This document shows, one piece after another, positions 44,139 through 55,560 of a stretch of 64,000 bases of DNA; the stretch's first letter is position 1; every line of letters begins with the position of its first letter. The translations under genes were made by a program, and so were the position numbers. The stretch spans positions 6,513,983 through 6,577,982 of the forward strand of contig OZ020261.1 in the NCBI GenBank assembly GCA_963971285.1, in the 5' to 3' direction. Below the pieces are notes generated by a model, which ran no database searches, was not told where the DNA came from, and was given only the letters and a program-made list of their open reading frames with translations. This stretch comes from Astropecten irregularis (Eukaryota; Echinodermata; Asteroidea; Paxillosida; Astropectinidae).

Positions 44139-44995
44139 TATTACAGTTTGTTAATCAATGAGATTTTTGAGAACACTTGGACTCTTTCTGAGAAAGCTTT
44201 CGCAGCTCCGATTCCGGCTCTTAGTTCTGTCTCTTTCTGTACCCAGTCTGTCAATATTTTTACATTATTGGAATTATTGAAAAAGACATTTATGGTTATT
44301 ATTGTGAAAAATATAGATGACTAATTTTGCTCAATGAATTGAGTTAAACTTCACCCTTGATCTGTATTTTGACTTTTTAGAGAACGCCGACAAAGCCTTA
44401 GCCATAGTCACAAAACCTGCCACAAATAGTCAATGTGTGTTTGCTCCCTTTGCTAACATACAACGAAATCCACGCCCTGTCAAAGATGCATTGCTTAAAC
44501 CATGTTTGTTTCCTTACTCCGCAAGGATTAGCGTTTAGCATTTCATATTTTAACATTCATAATATAAGCGGATAATAACATCCCATCATGAGTCTATGTT
44601 GTGATTGGTTTAGAGCACGTCACATGACATTTCATTTTTAATAGACAAGGTGCGCGCGCAGACACGCTCCGAGCTGCACGGTACCCAGACGTACATGTAC
44701 GGTGTACAGTGCAGGTTGTATAGACAACTTTGTGAATTTTCAAAATTTTCCTTCGTACATGTAATATGAAGTATTGCGTCCTTGTAGTGTGGTGCATTGA
44801 AGTCACGGGTAATGCCAAGCAGGATTATTGGACTGTCTATTCTAAAATAGGACACCCAGGGGATCACCAGTGGTGTCATAAATTATTTAAACTATTGCAC
44901 TCTGATGAGCTGTCTATTGTTACACAAATTAATAGTTTTACCAGCATTGTTCTATTTATAGTGTTATGTCACGTTTCACACATTTTGCTAACTTC

Positions 44996-45001
44996 AATAA
45001 A
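44996..45001 (+). terminator. Candidate poly(A) signal of TRPC-like gene 2
   Basis: AATAAA about 860 bases after the stop codon. A second AATAAA lies at 45156-45161 inside duplicated sequence, with its counterpart in the second copy near 48002. I cannot tell which is used. Confidence 0.4.
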
Positions 45002-46198
45002 TTCAGGCATTTTCTCTTTTCTTTTCTGATTGTGCTTGTATTTCATACACCTTCAGATACTTGTAAAAAATTAATGTAGAATAGTCCTTGTCGTTTAATA
45101 TGTACAGTATGAATGGCCGATCATGGCCGATGAGGGCGCACTATAAAAATATCCCAATAAAATGACTGTTAAATACATCCACAGATGCCAGTCTTGTATT
45201 TTTTTGTTGAGATGAGCAAGACATTGTTACAATACTGTAAGATAGATATACTAGCGAAGAAGATGATTAAGACGTTTATCAGAGTCCAACAATGAGAACC
45301 GCGGGAAAATATAAGTACAGTCATACATGCATTGTTTATTATGCATTTCAATTTATAGCTCCCTTTTGGCATTATAGTTTTGCTTTTAACATGTATTCGT
45401 CCGTTAGAGACCATGAAGTGTCTACAGTGATTACACTTTAAATGTCTAAATGTACTAAATGCCCTCATACTAGGGTTCTAAGAAGAACTTACATGGAACA
45501 AAATGTAATTTGAAGTTCACACATTGCAACCGGTGTGCTACCATCCGTTTATTTACCTTTAATAGCAACGAGTTGTCAAGTAAAACTTCAGTGTCCCTGC
45601 GCCCCCTCTTTTTTATGTGCAAATTCTTTGGGATCTTTGTAAATGCAATGAAGAGTGAACTTATTCCTTCACGTCTTTATTACATAAAATTCCATTTCAT
45701 TTCTTTTCCTTTTACGTATGCTTACAGCTTACAATGTATTACCTGCAAGGTAAATATAGTGCAGACAGGGTTTTTCCCTTTGTTATGAAATGTACATGTA
45801 CATTATGTTCAGTGCACTGAAGCGTGGACAAACTTAATCCCAAGTCTACGTGCAAAGTCACAACTAGCAGTGGTCGGGATTTCCAATACGTTATTTTGCA
45901 ATGTACATGTCTGACGCAATGCCAACCCAACACGGAACTAAGAGCTGCTTTTATTAACCAGACGCCATTTTGAGTATTTGACAGACTGCAGTGCAGAGCC
46001 AGTAAGGGATACATGTTGTTGCAGTGCTTCGTAAACTCATCATATTTGCTTAAAACAATTGAAATTTAGACATTTGGAAACGGAACTAAAGCGAGGTAAG
46101 GCAACATAATAGTTTTTGGTTTAAGTTTATTTGAAATCAATGTTCTTAGGTTGTTAAGAACCGCGAGAAAAATGTTGTCATTTCACGGCCTACATTCA

Positions 46199-46892
46199 TT
46201 CATGGAGCTAGGAAGAGAAGGAGTTCGAACTGCTACCTATCACTAATCCAATCCGCGTTGGAAAAGCACTACAGCCGACCAAACGCCTGTTACATAACAC
46301 AACCGCAGTCGATCCTTTGATCATAATGATGGCCTCCGGAATTCCCTGGTAACCCCCAAAACTGCAAATTGGAGTAACAGAACAATGCGCAAGAAAATTT
46401 TGTTTCGATCGGTGCGTCGTCTGTCGTAATCGGGCGTTTAACGGAAATTTGTCGTCTTTTCTTGACATTTAGCGAAAACCAATTATTCTCAAAAAGGGTA
46501 ATTTCATTTTTTATTATATGGCTTGACCCGAGATTTCCTACGGTGAGGAGTCAGCCTAAATTGTAGATAATGTCCAGACAGAAAATATGGTACATGTGTG
46601 TATATGACAAATGCCTAGCCAGCTATGGACAGTTGTTGAAAAGTCCGGTCAGTTTTTCAATTTGGCCATGTTGAGTCCACTACGTTTGTATATTACACGC
46701 GCAAGGAAATTAGACCTTTCCACTGTGCCGGGACGAAGTTGGTCAAGCCAGCTCCCAGCCAGACTACCGCAATGACAAATTTGCATAATAACTACTATTT
46801 TACATAAAGCCTGCGGTTGCAACTTGCATGAATGCGGCGTTTGCCGTTTGAAGTGCCTGGATTCTCACTCCTTCTCTTCCTAGCTCAATGAT
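46199..46892. mobile_element. TIR element inside duplication copy 1
   Basis: Ends are GAGCTAGGAAGAGAAGGAGT and its inverse near 46870, about 690 bases apart. No transposase is recognised. The copy at about 49034-49752 has the same ends with a few changes. Confidence 0.6.
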
Positions 46893-46911
46893 TCATTTGG
46901 CGTATTTCAAG

Positions 46912-47085
46912 CAGTTTTGTAGTCGAGTACCGAGTTTTCGAAGTGCACTCAGTGCCGAGTACGGGCCCAGTCCGAGTACTTCTTAATCGAGTTTTGGGCC
47001 AAAAAAATAAATTTCTTGTTTTTCAGAGTCCGAGTACAGGCCAAGTTCGCGTACAAAGACATCGAGTACACCCGAGTACATATTT
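46912..47085. repeat. CGAGTAC motif array with hAT-like left end (copy 1)
   Basis: The end CAGTTTTGTAGTCGAGTAC is followed by six CGAGTAC motifs in about 170 bases. hAT transposons often begin CAGxG and carry clustered subterminal motifs bound by their transposase. A matching right end is not clear. Confidence 0.45.
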
Positions 47086-47639
47086 AAACTAGACTATCTG
47101 GAGAACCTCTCCCCAATATCATATACCTTCTTTCCTCATCTTGCTAGTTAGAAAATGCCTCGTTTGGTGAATGCAAATGCAGCCCACGGAAAGAAGGTAT
47201 TTTGCAGTGTTTCATATGAATAGGACGATACAAACATGTGCAACAGGGATGCTACATGCGCTGCATAGAGTGGATAACGCAATACATTCATCATTATTTT
47301 TAAAAGTTTAGTATCGGGTATAATACAAGCTGCTTTTTTTTTATTCCAGTAATATTCCACTGCCTCACGTACGTGCACCCAGACGTAGTCCCATACATGT
47401 ACAGGTCAACGATAGTACACGACACATTATGTACTGTACACCCCATTTAGGCTGCAGAGTGAACACGATTATTATACAGTTCACGATTACTGAACAGTGA
47501 ACACGATTATTTAACAGTTCACGATTACTAAACACATCGCGATTATTTTACAGTTCACGGTTACTCCACATGTTCACGATTTAATTCTCTGAAATATCTT
47601 AACTTGTCCTAAAATTCCTACTTTTTTGGGGTTCTAGTT

Positions 47640-47790
47640 TTACCGTGATCATTTTACTTATCAATTTTATACTCTACTTTAAGCTCTGTATTTTTAATCG
47701 TTCTTATTTTTACTATGGTGTCAAGCGGTTTGAGACTTTTGTATAAAGCACTATATAAGCATTTTTATTATTAATAATTATTATTATAAT
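47640..47790 (+). mobile_element. Retroelement 3' tail fragment
   Basis: GGTTTGAGACTTTTG, TATAAAGCACTATATAAG and then ATT-rich repeats. This layout is typical of the 3' ends of LINEs and the SINEs that share their tails. It lies between the two duplication copies. Confidence 0.4.
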
Positions 47791-47796
47791 TATTAA

Positions 47797-50390
47797 AAAT
47801 TATTAAAACTATTGCGCTCTGAGCTGTCTATTTATAGTAATTTGTCATGTTTTACACATTTCTTTTTTTCTTCTGATTGTGCTTGTATTTCATACACCTT
47901 CAGATACTTGTAAAAAATTAATGTAGAATAGTCCTTGTCGTTTAATATGTACAGTATGAATGGCCGATCATGGCCGATGAGGGCGCACTATACAATTATC
48001 GCAATAAAAGTGACTGCTAAATACGTCCACATATGCCAATCTTGTATTTTTTGTTGAGATGATACTGTAAGATAAATATACTAGCGAAGAAGATGATTAA
48101 GACGTTTATCAGAGTCCAACAATGAGAACCGCGGGAAAATATAAGTACAGTCATACATGCATTGTTTATATGCATTTCAATTTATAGCTCCCTTTTGGCA
48201 TTATAGTTTTGCTTTTAACATGTATTCGTCCGTTAGAGACCATGAAGTGTCTACAGTGATTACACTTTAAATGTCTAAATGTACTAAATGCCCTCATACT
48301 AGGGTTCTAAGAAGAACTTACATGGAACAAAAAGTAATGTGGAGTTCACACATTGCAACCGGTGTGCTACCATTCGTTTATTTACCTTTAATAGCAACGA
48401 GTTGTCAAGTAAAACTTCAGTGTCCCTGCGCCCCCTCTTTTTTATGTGCAAATTCTTTGGGATCTGTGTAAATGCATTGAAGAGTTAACTTATTCCTTCA
48501 CGTCTTTATTACATAAACTTCCATTTCATTTCATTTCCTTTTACGTATGCTTACAGCTTATAATGTATTACCTGCAAGGTAAATATAGTGCAGACAGGGT
48601 TTTTCCCTTTGTTATGAAATGTACATGTACATTATGATCAGTGCACTGAAGCATGGACAAACTTAACCCAAGTCTACGTGCAAAGTCACAATTAGCAGTG
48701 GTCGGGATTTCCACTACGTTATTTTGCAATGTACATGTCTGACGCAATGCCAACCCAACACGGAACTAAGAGCTGCTTTTATTAACCAGACGCCATGTTG
48801 AATATTTGACAGACTGCAGTGCAGAGCCAGTAAGGGAAACATGTTGTTGCAGTGCTTCGTAAACCCATCATATTTGCTTTAAAAAATTGGAATTTAGACA
48901 TTTGGAAACTGAACTAAAGCGTGGTAAGACAACAAAAAATAGTTTTTGGTTTTAGTTTATTTTGAAATCAATGTTCTTAGGTTGTTAAGAACCGCGAGAC
49001 AAATTTTGTAATTTCACGGCCTACATTCATTCATGGAGCTAGGAAGAGAAGGAGTTCGAACTGCAACCTATCACCAATCCAATCACTAAACGCCCAATTA
49101 AGCCCCATTGGAAAAGCACTACAGCCGACCACACGCCTGTTACATAACACAACCGCAGTCGATCCTTTGATCATAATGATGGCCGCCGAAATTCCCTGGT
49201 AACCCCCAAAACTGCAAATTGGAGTAACAGAACAATGCGCAAGAAAATTCTGTTTCGATCGGTGCCTCGTCCGTCGAAATCGGGCATTTAACGGCAATTT
49301 GTCGTCTTTTCTTGACATTTAGCGAAAACCAATTATTCTTAAAAAGGGTAATTTCATTTTTCCTTATGCGGCTTGACCCGAGATTTCCTACGGTGAGTGA
49401 GGAGTCAGCCTAAATTGTAGACAATGTCCAGACAGAAAATATGGTAGGGCCTACATGTGTGTATATGACAAATGCCTAGCCAGCTATGGCCAGTTGTTGA
49501 AAAGTCCCGTCCGTTTTTCATTTTGGCCATGTTGAGTCCACTTCGTTTGGACATTCCACGGGCAAGAAAATTAGACCTTTCCACTGTGCCGGGACGAAGT
49601 TGGTCGAGCCAGCTCACAGCCAGACTACCGCAATGATAAATTTGCATAATAACTACTATTTACACAAAGCCTGCGGTTGCAACTTGCATGAATGCGGCGT
49701 TTGCCGTTTGAAGTGCCTGGATTCTCACTCCTTCTCTTCCTCGCTGCATGATTCATTTGGCGTATTTCAAGCAGTGTTGTAGTCGAGTATCTAGTTTTCG
49801 AGGTGCACTCAGTGCCGAGTACAGGCCCAGTCCGAGTACTTCTTAATCGAGTTTTGGGCAAAAAAAAAAAATGATTTCTAGTTTTTCAGAGTCCGAGTAC
49901 GGGCCAAGTTCGCGTACAAAGACATCGAGTACACCCCGAGTACATATTTATTTAAACTAGACTATCTAGACAACCTCTCCCCAACATCATATACCTTCTT
50001 TCCTCACCTTGCTAGTTAGAAAATGCCTCGTTTGGTGAATGCAAATGCAGCCCACGGAAAGAAGGTATTTTGTAGTGTTCCATAGGAATAGGACGATACA
50101 AACATGTGCAACAGGGATGCTGCATGCGCTGCATATATAGAGTGGATAACGCAATACATTCATCATTATTTTTATAAGTTTAGTATCGGGTATAATAAAA
50201 GCTGCTTATTAAATACTCCAGTAATATTCCACTTCCTAACGTACGTACAACCAGACGTAGTCCCATACATGTACAGGTCAACGATAGTACACGATGACAC
50301 AGTATGTACTGTACACCCCATGTAGGCTGAACAGTGAACACGATTATTATACAGTTCACGATTACTCCACATGTTCACTTCACGATTATC
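47797..50390 (+). repeat. Tandem segmental duplication, copy 2
   Basis: Second copy of 44880-47585, separated from it by about 210 bases that look like a retroelement tail. Differences from copy 1 include a shorter TTCACGATTA cluster and several small deletions. Confidence 0.9.
49034..49752. mobile_element. TIR element inside duplication copy 2
   Basis: Counterpart of 46199-46892, duplicated with the surrounding segment rather than inserted independently. The right end reads CTTCCTCGCTG. Confidence 0.6.
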
Positions 50391-50455
50391 ATAAGATATG
50401 ATACATTACAGTAATCGTCTAATCGAGTAGCGCCCGTACTCGAGTAGTTGAGTGC
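49772..50455. mobile_element. Possible non-autonomous hAT-like element with CGAGTAC arrays (copy 2)
   Basis: Left end CAGTGTTGTAGTCGAGT with several CGAGTAC motifs. A degenerate opposite-orientation cluster (GTACTCGAGTAGTTGAGTG) ends near 50450. No clear target duplication was found. Confidence 0.4.
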
Positions 50456-50657
50456 CATCGCGCCATGTGCCAAGCCTCGCTGACCAAGGTAGCCGAATCC
50501 ATTGTAAACACGTGTGCCTAGGTTGGGAACAACTTAGGAAAAAAACAGCTGTCAGGCTTGAATAAGAATTCACCCCGAAAAAAAAAATGCATCTTCTAGC
50601 CACCCCAAAAATTAATTCTGATAACATGATACTGTCTTTCCCACGCTACAGGTAAAA

Positions 50658-51969
50658 ATGGCTTCTAGGAGAAAACTGAGCTCTGCTCAGAGAGAGTATG
50701 GGGAAGATCATCCTACGTGCTGCATCTGCACGGATCGGTACAAGAAGACTAAGATACTTGCATGTGCGCACAGCTTCTGCGAAGCATGTCTGAAGGAGTA
50801 TTACGAAGGCAGATTCATAAACGCTCCTACAATTCCCTGTCCCTTGTGTCAACGGGAGATTGAACTTCCAGAGGAGGGGATCAAGGGGCTCATACCTAAC
50901 TTTCAACTGATTGGTATGGTTGAGGACTTCACCCTGCAGGAAGAGATCGCTTTCTCCGACGGCATAGGCCCCACTTGTGACATCGGTCTTTGCAATAAGA
51001 AGGAGGCGCTGCACCACTGCTTCGATTGCGTGAAGAACATCTGCAATGAGTGCCTCAAAAACCACGAGAAATGTGCAGGTATGAAAAGCCACCGGGTGGC
51101 CACGTTGGAGGACATCCGTCAGGTGAAAGTTAAGGTGAAGAAATCGGCAGAAGATGGCGATTCCAAGTGTCACAAGCACAAGGGTGAGTTGATGAGGTTC
51201 TTCTGCGTATCGTGCGGCGTGCAGATTTGCCAAGTCTGCATGGCACTCAAACACTGCCGGCCTGAACATCACTACATCGACACCGGAGAGGCAGTTGAAA
51301 AATACAAGCTATCGATGAATGATAAGATCACTGCTGTCGGCAGAAACATTGAACATCTTCAGCAAACTTTGCACGATGTCACTGGTATGAAAAACGAACG
51401 CAGCTCCATGGTTCATAAGGCCAAGGCTGACGTACAAGACAGAGCTGCAGAGATCGTGGCAAAGGTCAAAGATGAAGAGAAACGGCTCCTTGACAAGATA
51501 GACAACGGGTGGCAGAGATACAGTACATCACTGGAAGAACGCGCCGAAGCAGTACAGTCGGTGCTGAAAAGGGAGCAGGATTCACTGCAGACGGCTGAAG
51601 AAATCACGAATGCAGCATCAGACAGTGACTTCCTGTCACTGAATCCCATAATCAGCAAAGACCTGGAAAGCCTGACAAGTCAAAACCCGTCCGAGTTGAC
51701 AGCCAAGATGCCTACCTGGCGTCTTACCTTTGATAAGGCTGAGGAAATGCCTGCCATCAACCTGGGCACCTTGACGGAAGGCTCTGACGAAAAGGTTTGG
51801 AAGCTGCGTCAAGAGGTTTGCAAGATTGGGAGTGAACAGCTGCATTGGGTACTAGGAATCGCTCATTCACCCAAACAAGATGAGATAGCATTTACAGACC
51901 AAGAGAAAAGACAGATTGGGGTGTTCAGCACTGACGGAGTATACAAGTGGTCCATATCACTGGACAGCG
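50658..51969 (+). CDS. TRIM-NHL gene exon 1 (RING to start of propeller)
   Basis: 437 codons plus one base, donor GTAAGA at 51970. Reading through would give only five more residues before TAA at 51984, so an unspliced or intron-retained product would be a TRIM lacking most of the propeller. Confidence 0.9.
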
Positions 51970-54577
51970 GTAAGAATAACCATTAAGATAATCATAACAA
52001 CATAACCATGACTGACAATACCTCAAACTCTGTATAGTCTATTAATAAGAATCATTGTTAGCATATTGGAAATCCTTTCTTAAAGGTAATACCATACTTT
52101 GGTTTTTGTCAAAGAAATGCAGATTCATGGGCAAAAATATCAGGGGAGATACAATAACAGTCATCTGTGAACATTTCAGTCCCATACTGTGCCCACTTTT
52201 GGGGAAAACAGTGAAAAATTGCCACAGTATTTCTTACGTCTTTTCTCTTTTATTTTATCGTATTCCTGTATTTAGAATTGAGAAATACGGATTCAATTGA
52301 AATACTGAATATTATGTTCTGAACTTAATTTATGAATATTATAGTCCATTGGTATTATTTGCTTGGTAAATTGAATCACATAGTAAGATCTGAAAACCTT
52401 ACATAATAAGTGGCATGCACTCCGTAATATTAGCGGCTTATACAGTGTGTATAAAAAAACGCAACAGGATTTAATTTCAAATTTTTGAAGATAGATTTCT
52501 GAGTAATAATTCTTTTTGGACAATGGGTCAGAATGGACTTGGGACCAAGTTTTACACACGGCTTAGAGCATCAAACTCTTCAAAGATTCTTTGTCGAAGA
52601 TTTGCAATATCAGGTGAAGAAATTTAACGAAAAATGCCTTTCAAATGTCCAGGGGGATGAAAAAGATCGTGCTCAGAATGTAGCCTATGACGGCCAGTAA
52701 TTGCCACAAATATAAATTACACACAGGACGACACGCCATGATATGTACATCGTTCCAAGGTAAAAAAACACACCAAAAAAAAAACAGGACGATACGGTGG
52801 TAAAGGTGACATGGTTTTTAATCTATAGAAAGACTCGTGTGGCAGAAATTTACCCAAATGTGGCCTACAAATGTGCGGGATGATGACAAATACCGTGCCT
52901 AGAATGTAGGCTCAGAAGGCCGATATATTGTCTCATGTATGAATAACACACAGGGCGACGTGGCATGATATATGAATTGTCACAGGTTTCACTAACCAGG
53001 ACGAAGCAGTGCTGAGGGTGGCATGATCTCTTATCTAGGGTAAAGATAGAAAGACTCGTGTGGCAGAAATTTTTCCAAATCTTCTCCAGAAATGTCCAGA
53101 GGGAAGAAACATATCGTGCTCAGACTGTAGCCTTTGACGGCCGGCGCATTGCCACAAATATAAATCACACACAGGACGACTCGGCATGATATGTACATCG
53201 TCACAGGTTTCAATAACCGGGAAAGTGCGGTGGTAAAGGTGACATGATCAGTTATCTATAGCCCACCGCACACTATACGATCCGACTACGACCCGACTGG
53301 TTTTTGGAAGGATCGCAAAGCATTCTGGGAGTCTTAACCGTGATTCGACAGACGAATCTTGCCGACTGGCCATCAGAGTGGGTCTGCGACTGGGAACAAT
53401 TACGGTTAAGACTCCCAGAATGCTTTGCGATCCTTCCAAAAACCAGTCGGGTCCTAGTCGGAATGTCGGATCGTTTAAGCCCACCGCACACTATACGATC
53501 CGACTACGACCCGACTGGTTTTTGGAAGGATCGCAAAGCATTCTGGGAGTCTTAACCGTGATTCGACAGACGAATCTTGCCGACTGGCCATCAGAGTGGG
53601 TCTGCGACTGGGAACAATCACGGTTAAGACTCATAGAATGCTTTGCGATCCTTCCAAAAACCAGTCGGGTCCTAGTCGGAATGTCGGATCGTTTAGTGTG
53701 CGGTGGGCTTATGTTGAAAATAGAAAAACTCGTGTGGCAGATATTTTCCCAAAAGTGCCATACAAATGTACAGGATGATGACCAAGGCCATGCCCAGAAT
53801 ATAGGCTTAGAAGGCCGGCATATTGCTGCACATGTATAAACTACACATAGGGCTTCACAAATTTAAATTCTGTTGCGTTTGTTTTTGTTATGAATATTCA
53901 CTTGTGTATTAAACCGATACTGTACTGGTTGTAAGTTACGATAATCTAAATTGTGTTCTGATTTCTTTATAGATCCATGGGGCGTAGCATTCATCCACGA
54001 TCAAATAGTGATTATAGGCGAGACCAACCACGTCACGATTTACATTCCGCGGTGGAATATGGCTCCGACGTTTCAAATAAAGGACGCGTCTGTTAGGATA
54101 TTGAGTTTCTTAGGTAAGATGGATGGTAACATCGTAGCAGGCGACGTACGCGGGATGGTCTTAACAGAATACCGTCCGACTGACTGGGCTATCACCCGCA
54201 CCATTCCGGTTCAGACGAGGCCTGACTTCATCGCCGTTGCGGGCAACGATAGATTTGCACTCAGCGACTTTCATTCCGGCGAAGTGGCAGTTGTGGATGG
54301 AAAGGGCGTCACCCTTTTCAAAATCCAACCATGTATTGAAGGGCAACGCGCGAATACGTGTTCCGGCGTGTGTGTTTGCGTATCTGGTTTGTACGTTGCT
54401 GTACCCGGCAATGATAAAGGATCCGGTCATATTCACCGTTATGATCATGAAAATGGGAAGTTCCTTGGCTGCGTGTTGCAAGGTTTGTACGAGCCAGAGG
54501 GAATTACGATCACTGAAGATGGACAAAAGCTCATCGTGGCTGATCTCAAGTCGGTTAAATTCTTCCACTTGGAGTGA
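50658..54577 (+). CDS. TRIM-NHL family E3 ubiquitin ligase (RING, two B-boxes, coiled coil, NHL-like), two exons, 638 aa
   Basis: Exons 50658-51969 and 53973-54577 join in phase 1 (split Asp codon) across a 2.0-kb GT-AG intron. RING finger C3HC4: C21, C24, C36, H38, C41, C44, C61, C64. B-box 1 starts at C107 and C112. B-box 2 uses C171, H174, C183, C186, C191, C194, H199 and H204/205, with FFCVSCGVQICQVC. A coiled coil follows at about 210-330. From about 395 to the end there are beta-propeller-type repeats (WVLGIAH..DEIAFTD, PWGVAFI, GSGHIHRYD, EPEGITITEDG). The RING recruits an E2 enzyme and the propeller probably binds substrate or RNA. The start is the first Met, seven bases after a good acceptor (CCACGCTACAG to 50651), so a 5' UTR exon probably exists. 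Related genes are strongly expanded in invertebrate deuterostomes and are often linked to immunity; the substrate here is unknown. A damaged copy of exon 2 lies at 62060-62647. Confidence 0.92.
52080..52258. mobile_element. TTAA MITE family A, left half, in the TRIM intron
   Basis: TTAAAGGTAATACCATACTT through GATTCATGGGCAAAAATATC to CTTTTCTCTTTTATTT; the right half is absent. Confidence 0.7.
52440..53890. repeat. Insertion with an alternating tandem repeat array (TRIM intron)
   Basis: The outer ends resemble mariner ends (TATAAAAAAACGCAACAG and TTCTGTTGCGTTTG). Inside, two related units of about 215 bases alternate A-B-A-B. They start near 52600, 52830, 53049 and 53712 and share GACTCGTGTGGCAGAAATTT (AAACTCGTGTGGCAGATATT in the last) and, in the later units, CAGGTTTCA. 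Confidence 0.65.
53260..53709. mobile_element. Tandemly doubled fold-back element (TRIM intron)
   Basis: Units 53260-53477 and 53478-53709 are nearly identical. Each is an inverted repeat: arms carry GACCCGACTGGTTTTTGGAA, GCAAAGCATTCTGGGAGTCT and then TTAACCG, and return in inverse after a centre of about 60 bases. The outer end is AGCCCACCGCACAC; unit 1 lacks its closing copy. Flanked by TAT on both sides. Confidence 0.9.
53973..54577 (+). CDS. TRIM-NHL gene exon 2 (NHL-like propeller)
   Basis: The acceptor GATTTCTTTATAG ends at 53972. The exon gives about 200 residues beginning PWGVAFIHDQIVIIGETNHV and ending VKFFHLE. Repeating hydrophobic blades with G/D turns are visible (GNIVAGDVRG, DRFALSDFHSGEVAVVDGKG, GLYVAVPGND). 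The same C-terminal blade pattern occurs in the damaged copy at 62 kb. Confidence 0.88.
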
Positions 54578-54589
54578 AGTTCCAAAGCA

Positions 54590-54987
54590 TTAACTATAAT
54601 AATAATAAAGGACATTTATAATGCGCAACAAAATCCCTAAAAAACAAAAACCCTAACCCTAACCCAGAGGGGGTTCAAGGCGCTTACCATTATTATCCCT
54701 GGTCATCGGGGCTGACTTCCTCATTCCTGAAACAATCTCAACTCTCTGGGGAGTATACAGCCCCGGTTACTATAAAGCGCACGAAGGCTAATTAAGCACA
54801 AGAAGCCATCTCTTCCCTCGCACGTACCCATCTACCCCTGGGTGAAGAGAAGCAAAATGTGACAATGTGTCTTGCCCAAGGACGCAAGCATCACTAGCCC
54901 ATGGCTGGATTCGAACCCACAATCTGTAGATTGACGACAAGATCTTGAGTCCAACACTCTAGACCACTAGGCCACAGCACCCCACAT
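54590..54987 (-). mobile_element. SINE family 4 with tRNA-Leu-like head and telomere-like tract
   Basis: The head near 54985 reads GCTGTGGCCTAGTGGTCTAG with GACTCAAGATC (CAA anticodon position) and GGGTTCGAATCC; acceptor pairing is poor. The tail ends GCGCATTATAAATGTCCTTT then ATT repeats. Between them lies a short TTAGGG tract (plus strand CCCTAACCCTAACCC near 54650). Confidence 0.7.
54604..54609 (+). terminator. Candidate poly(A) signal of the TRIM-NHL gene
   Basis: AATAAA 27 bases after the stop codon. It lies in the AT-rich tail of a reverse-strand SINE, which may have supplied the signal. Confidence 0.35.
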
Positions 54988-55223
54988 ACGTACTTCTATA
55001 TATGTTTGTTGAAAATAGGGCACCAGTCGTTTTCGAATATGAATGACGTAATGTACATCAAGACGAGTTTGGTCACATAATAATTCGATGTATAAATTAA
55101 AATAGTATCTATAGGCAGATACAAATGGTCTGTTTTCATTAAATTTTTGGTAATGATTCCTTAGTTAATATGTAGTGTGCAGAGGGCGTCAATATCCCAG
55201 GGCGTTCTATACAATACAAATAC

Positions 55224-55560
55224 AAATTTTCTTTGATAAAAAACAAAGTATGATATTGCCTTTAAAGTTCTTCCATGCATGAGAGACCACCGCATATCTT
55301 CCAACATTATGTTTCATTAGTAGTCTATTGTAACGCATATAAGACGGTACATGTATTTGGTTGGGCTGTACAGCTTGTATTCTTTTGTATTTTTTTAGTA
55401 GTTAAAGGTCATTCTTTTGTAACATACCTTAACATAAATCTTCACAGATTTAACTATAAGGGTATAAAGATGGTGATGGTAGTAGCATACCGTTATTTTT
55501 TTCTACCTGAAATGTTGAAATGTTTTGACATCACTATTTTAGTAATTTCTTTAAGTAATT
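55224..55560. mobile_element. TTAA MITE family A, broken remnants
   Basis: Two fragments, CAAAGTATGATATTGCCTTT near 55243 and TTAAAGGTCATTCTTTTGTA near 55402 onward, are separated by unrelated sequence. Confidence 0.45.

Larger units (their letters stand above)
44880..47585 (+). repeat. Tandem segmental duplication, copy 1
   Basis: Matches 47797-50390 in the same orientation over almost its whole length, with scattered substitutions and small indels. It begins in the 3' flank of TRPC-like gene 2 and includes the tail AATAAA, a TIR element (about 46.2-46.9 kb), a CGAGTAC array and a TTCACGATTA cluster at its end. Confidence 0.9.
44139..50650. other. Region between gene 2 and the TRIM gene
   Basis: Apart from the 3' UTR of gene 2, it is filled by a tandem segmental duplication and the repeats inside it. 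Reverse-strand ORFs of 86 and 95 codons (46208-46468 and 49031-49318) are similar only because the DNA is duplicated; I recognise no domain. Confidence 0.7.

Noticed and set aside
46208..49318. Similar reverse ORFs of 86 and 95 codons at 46.2 and 49.0 kb
   Set aside because: Their similarity follows from the segmental duplication. They lie inside a TIR element and diverge at the C-terminus through frame differences, so they are probably not coding.
50646..51272. 208-codon reverse ORF opposite the TRIM exon
   Set aside because: A shadow of the RING/B-box coding strand, with no domain of its own.
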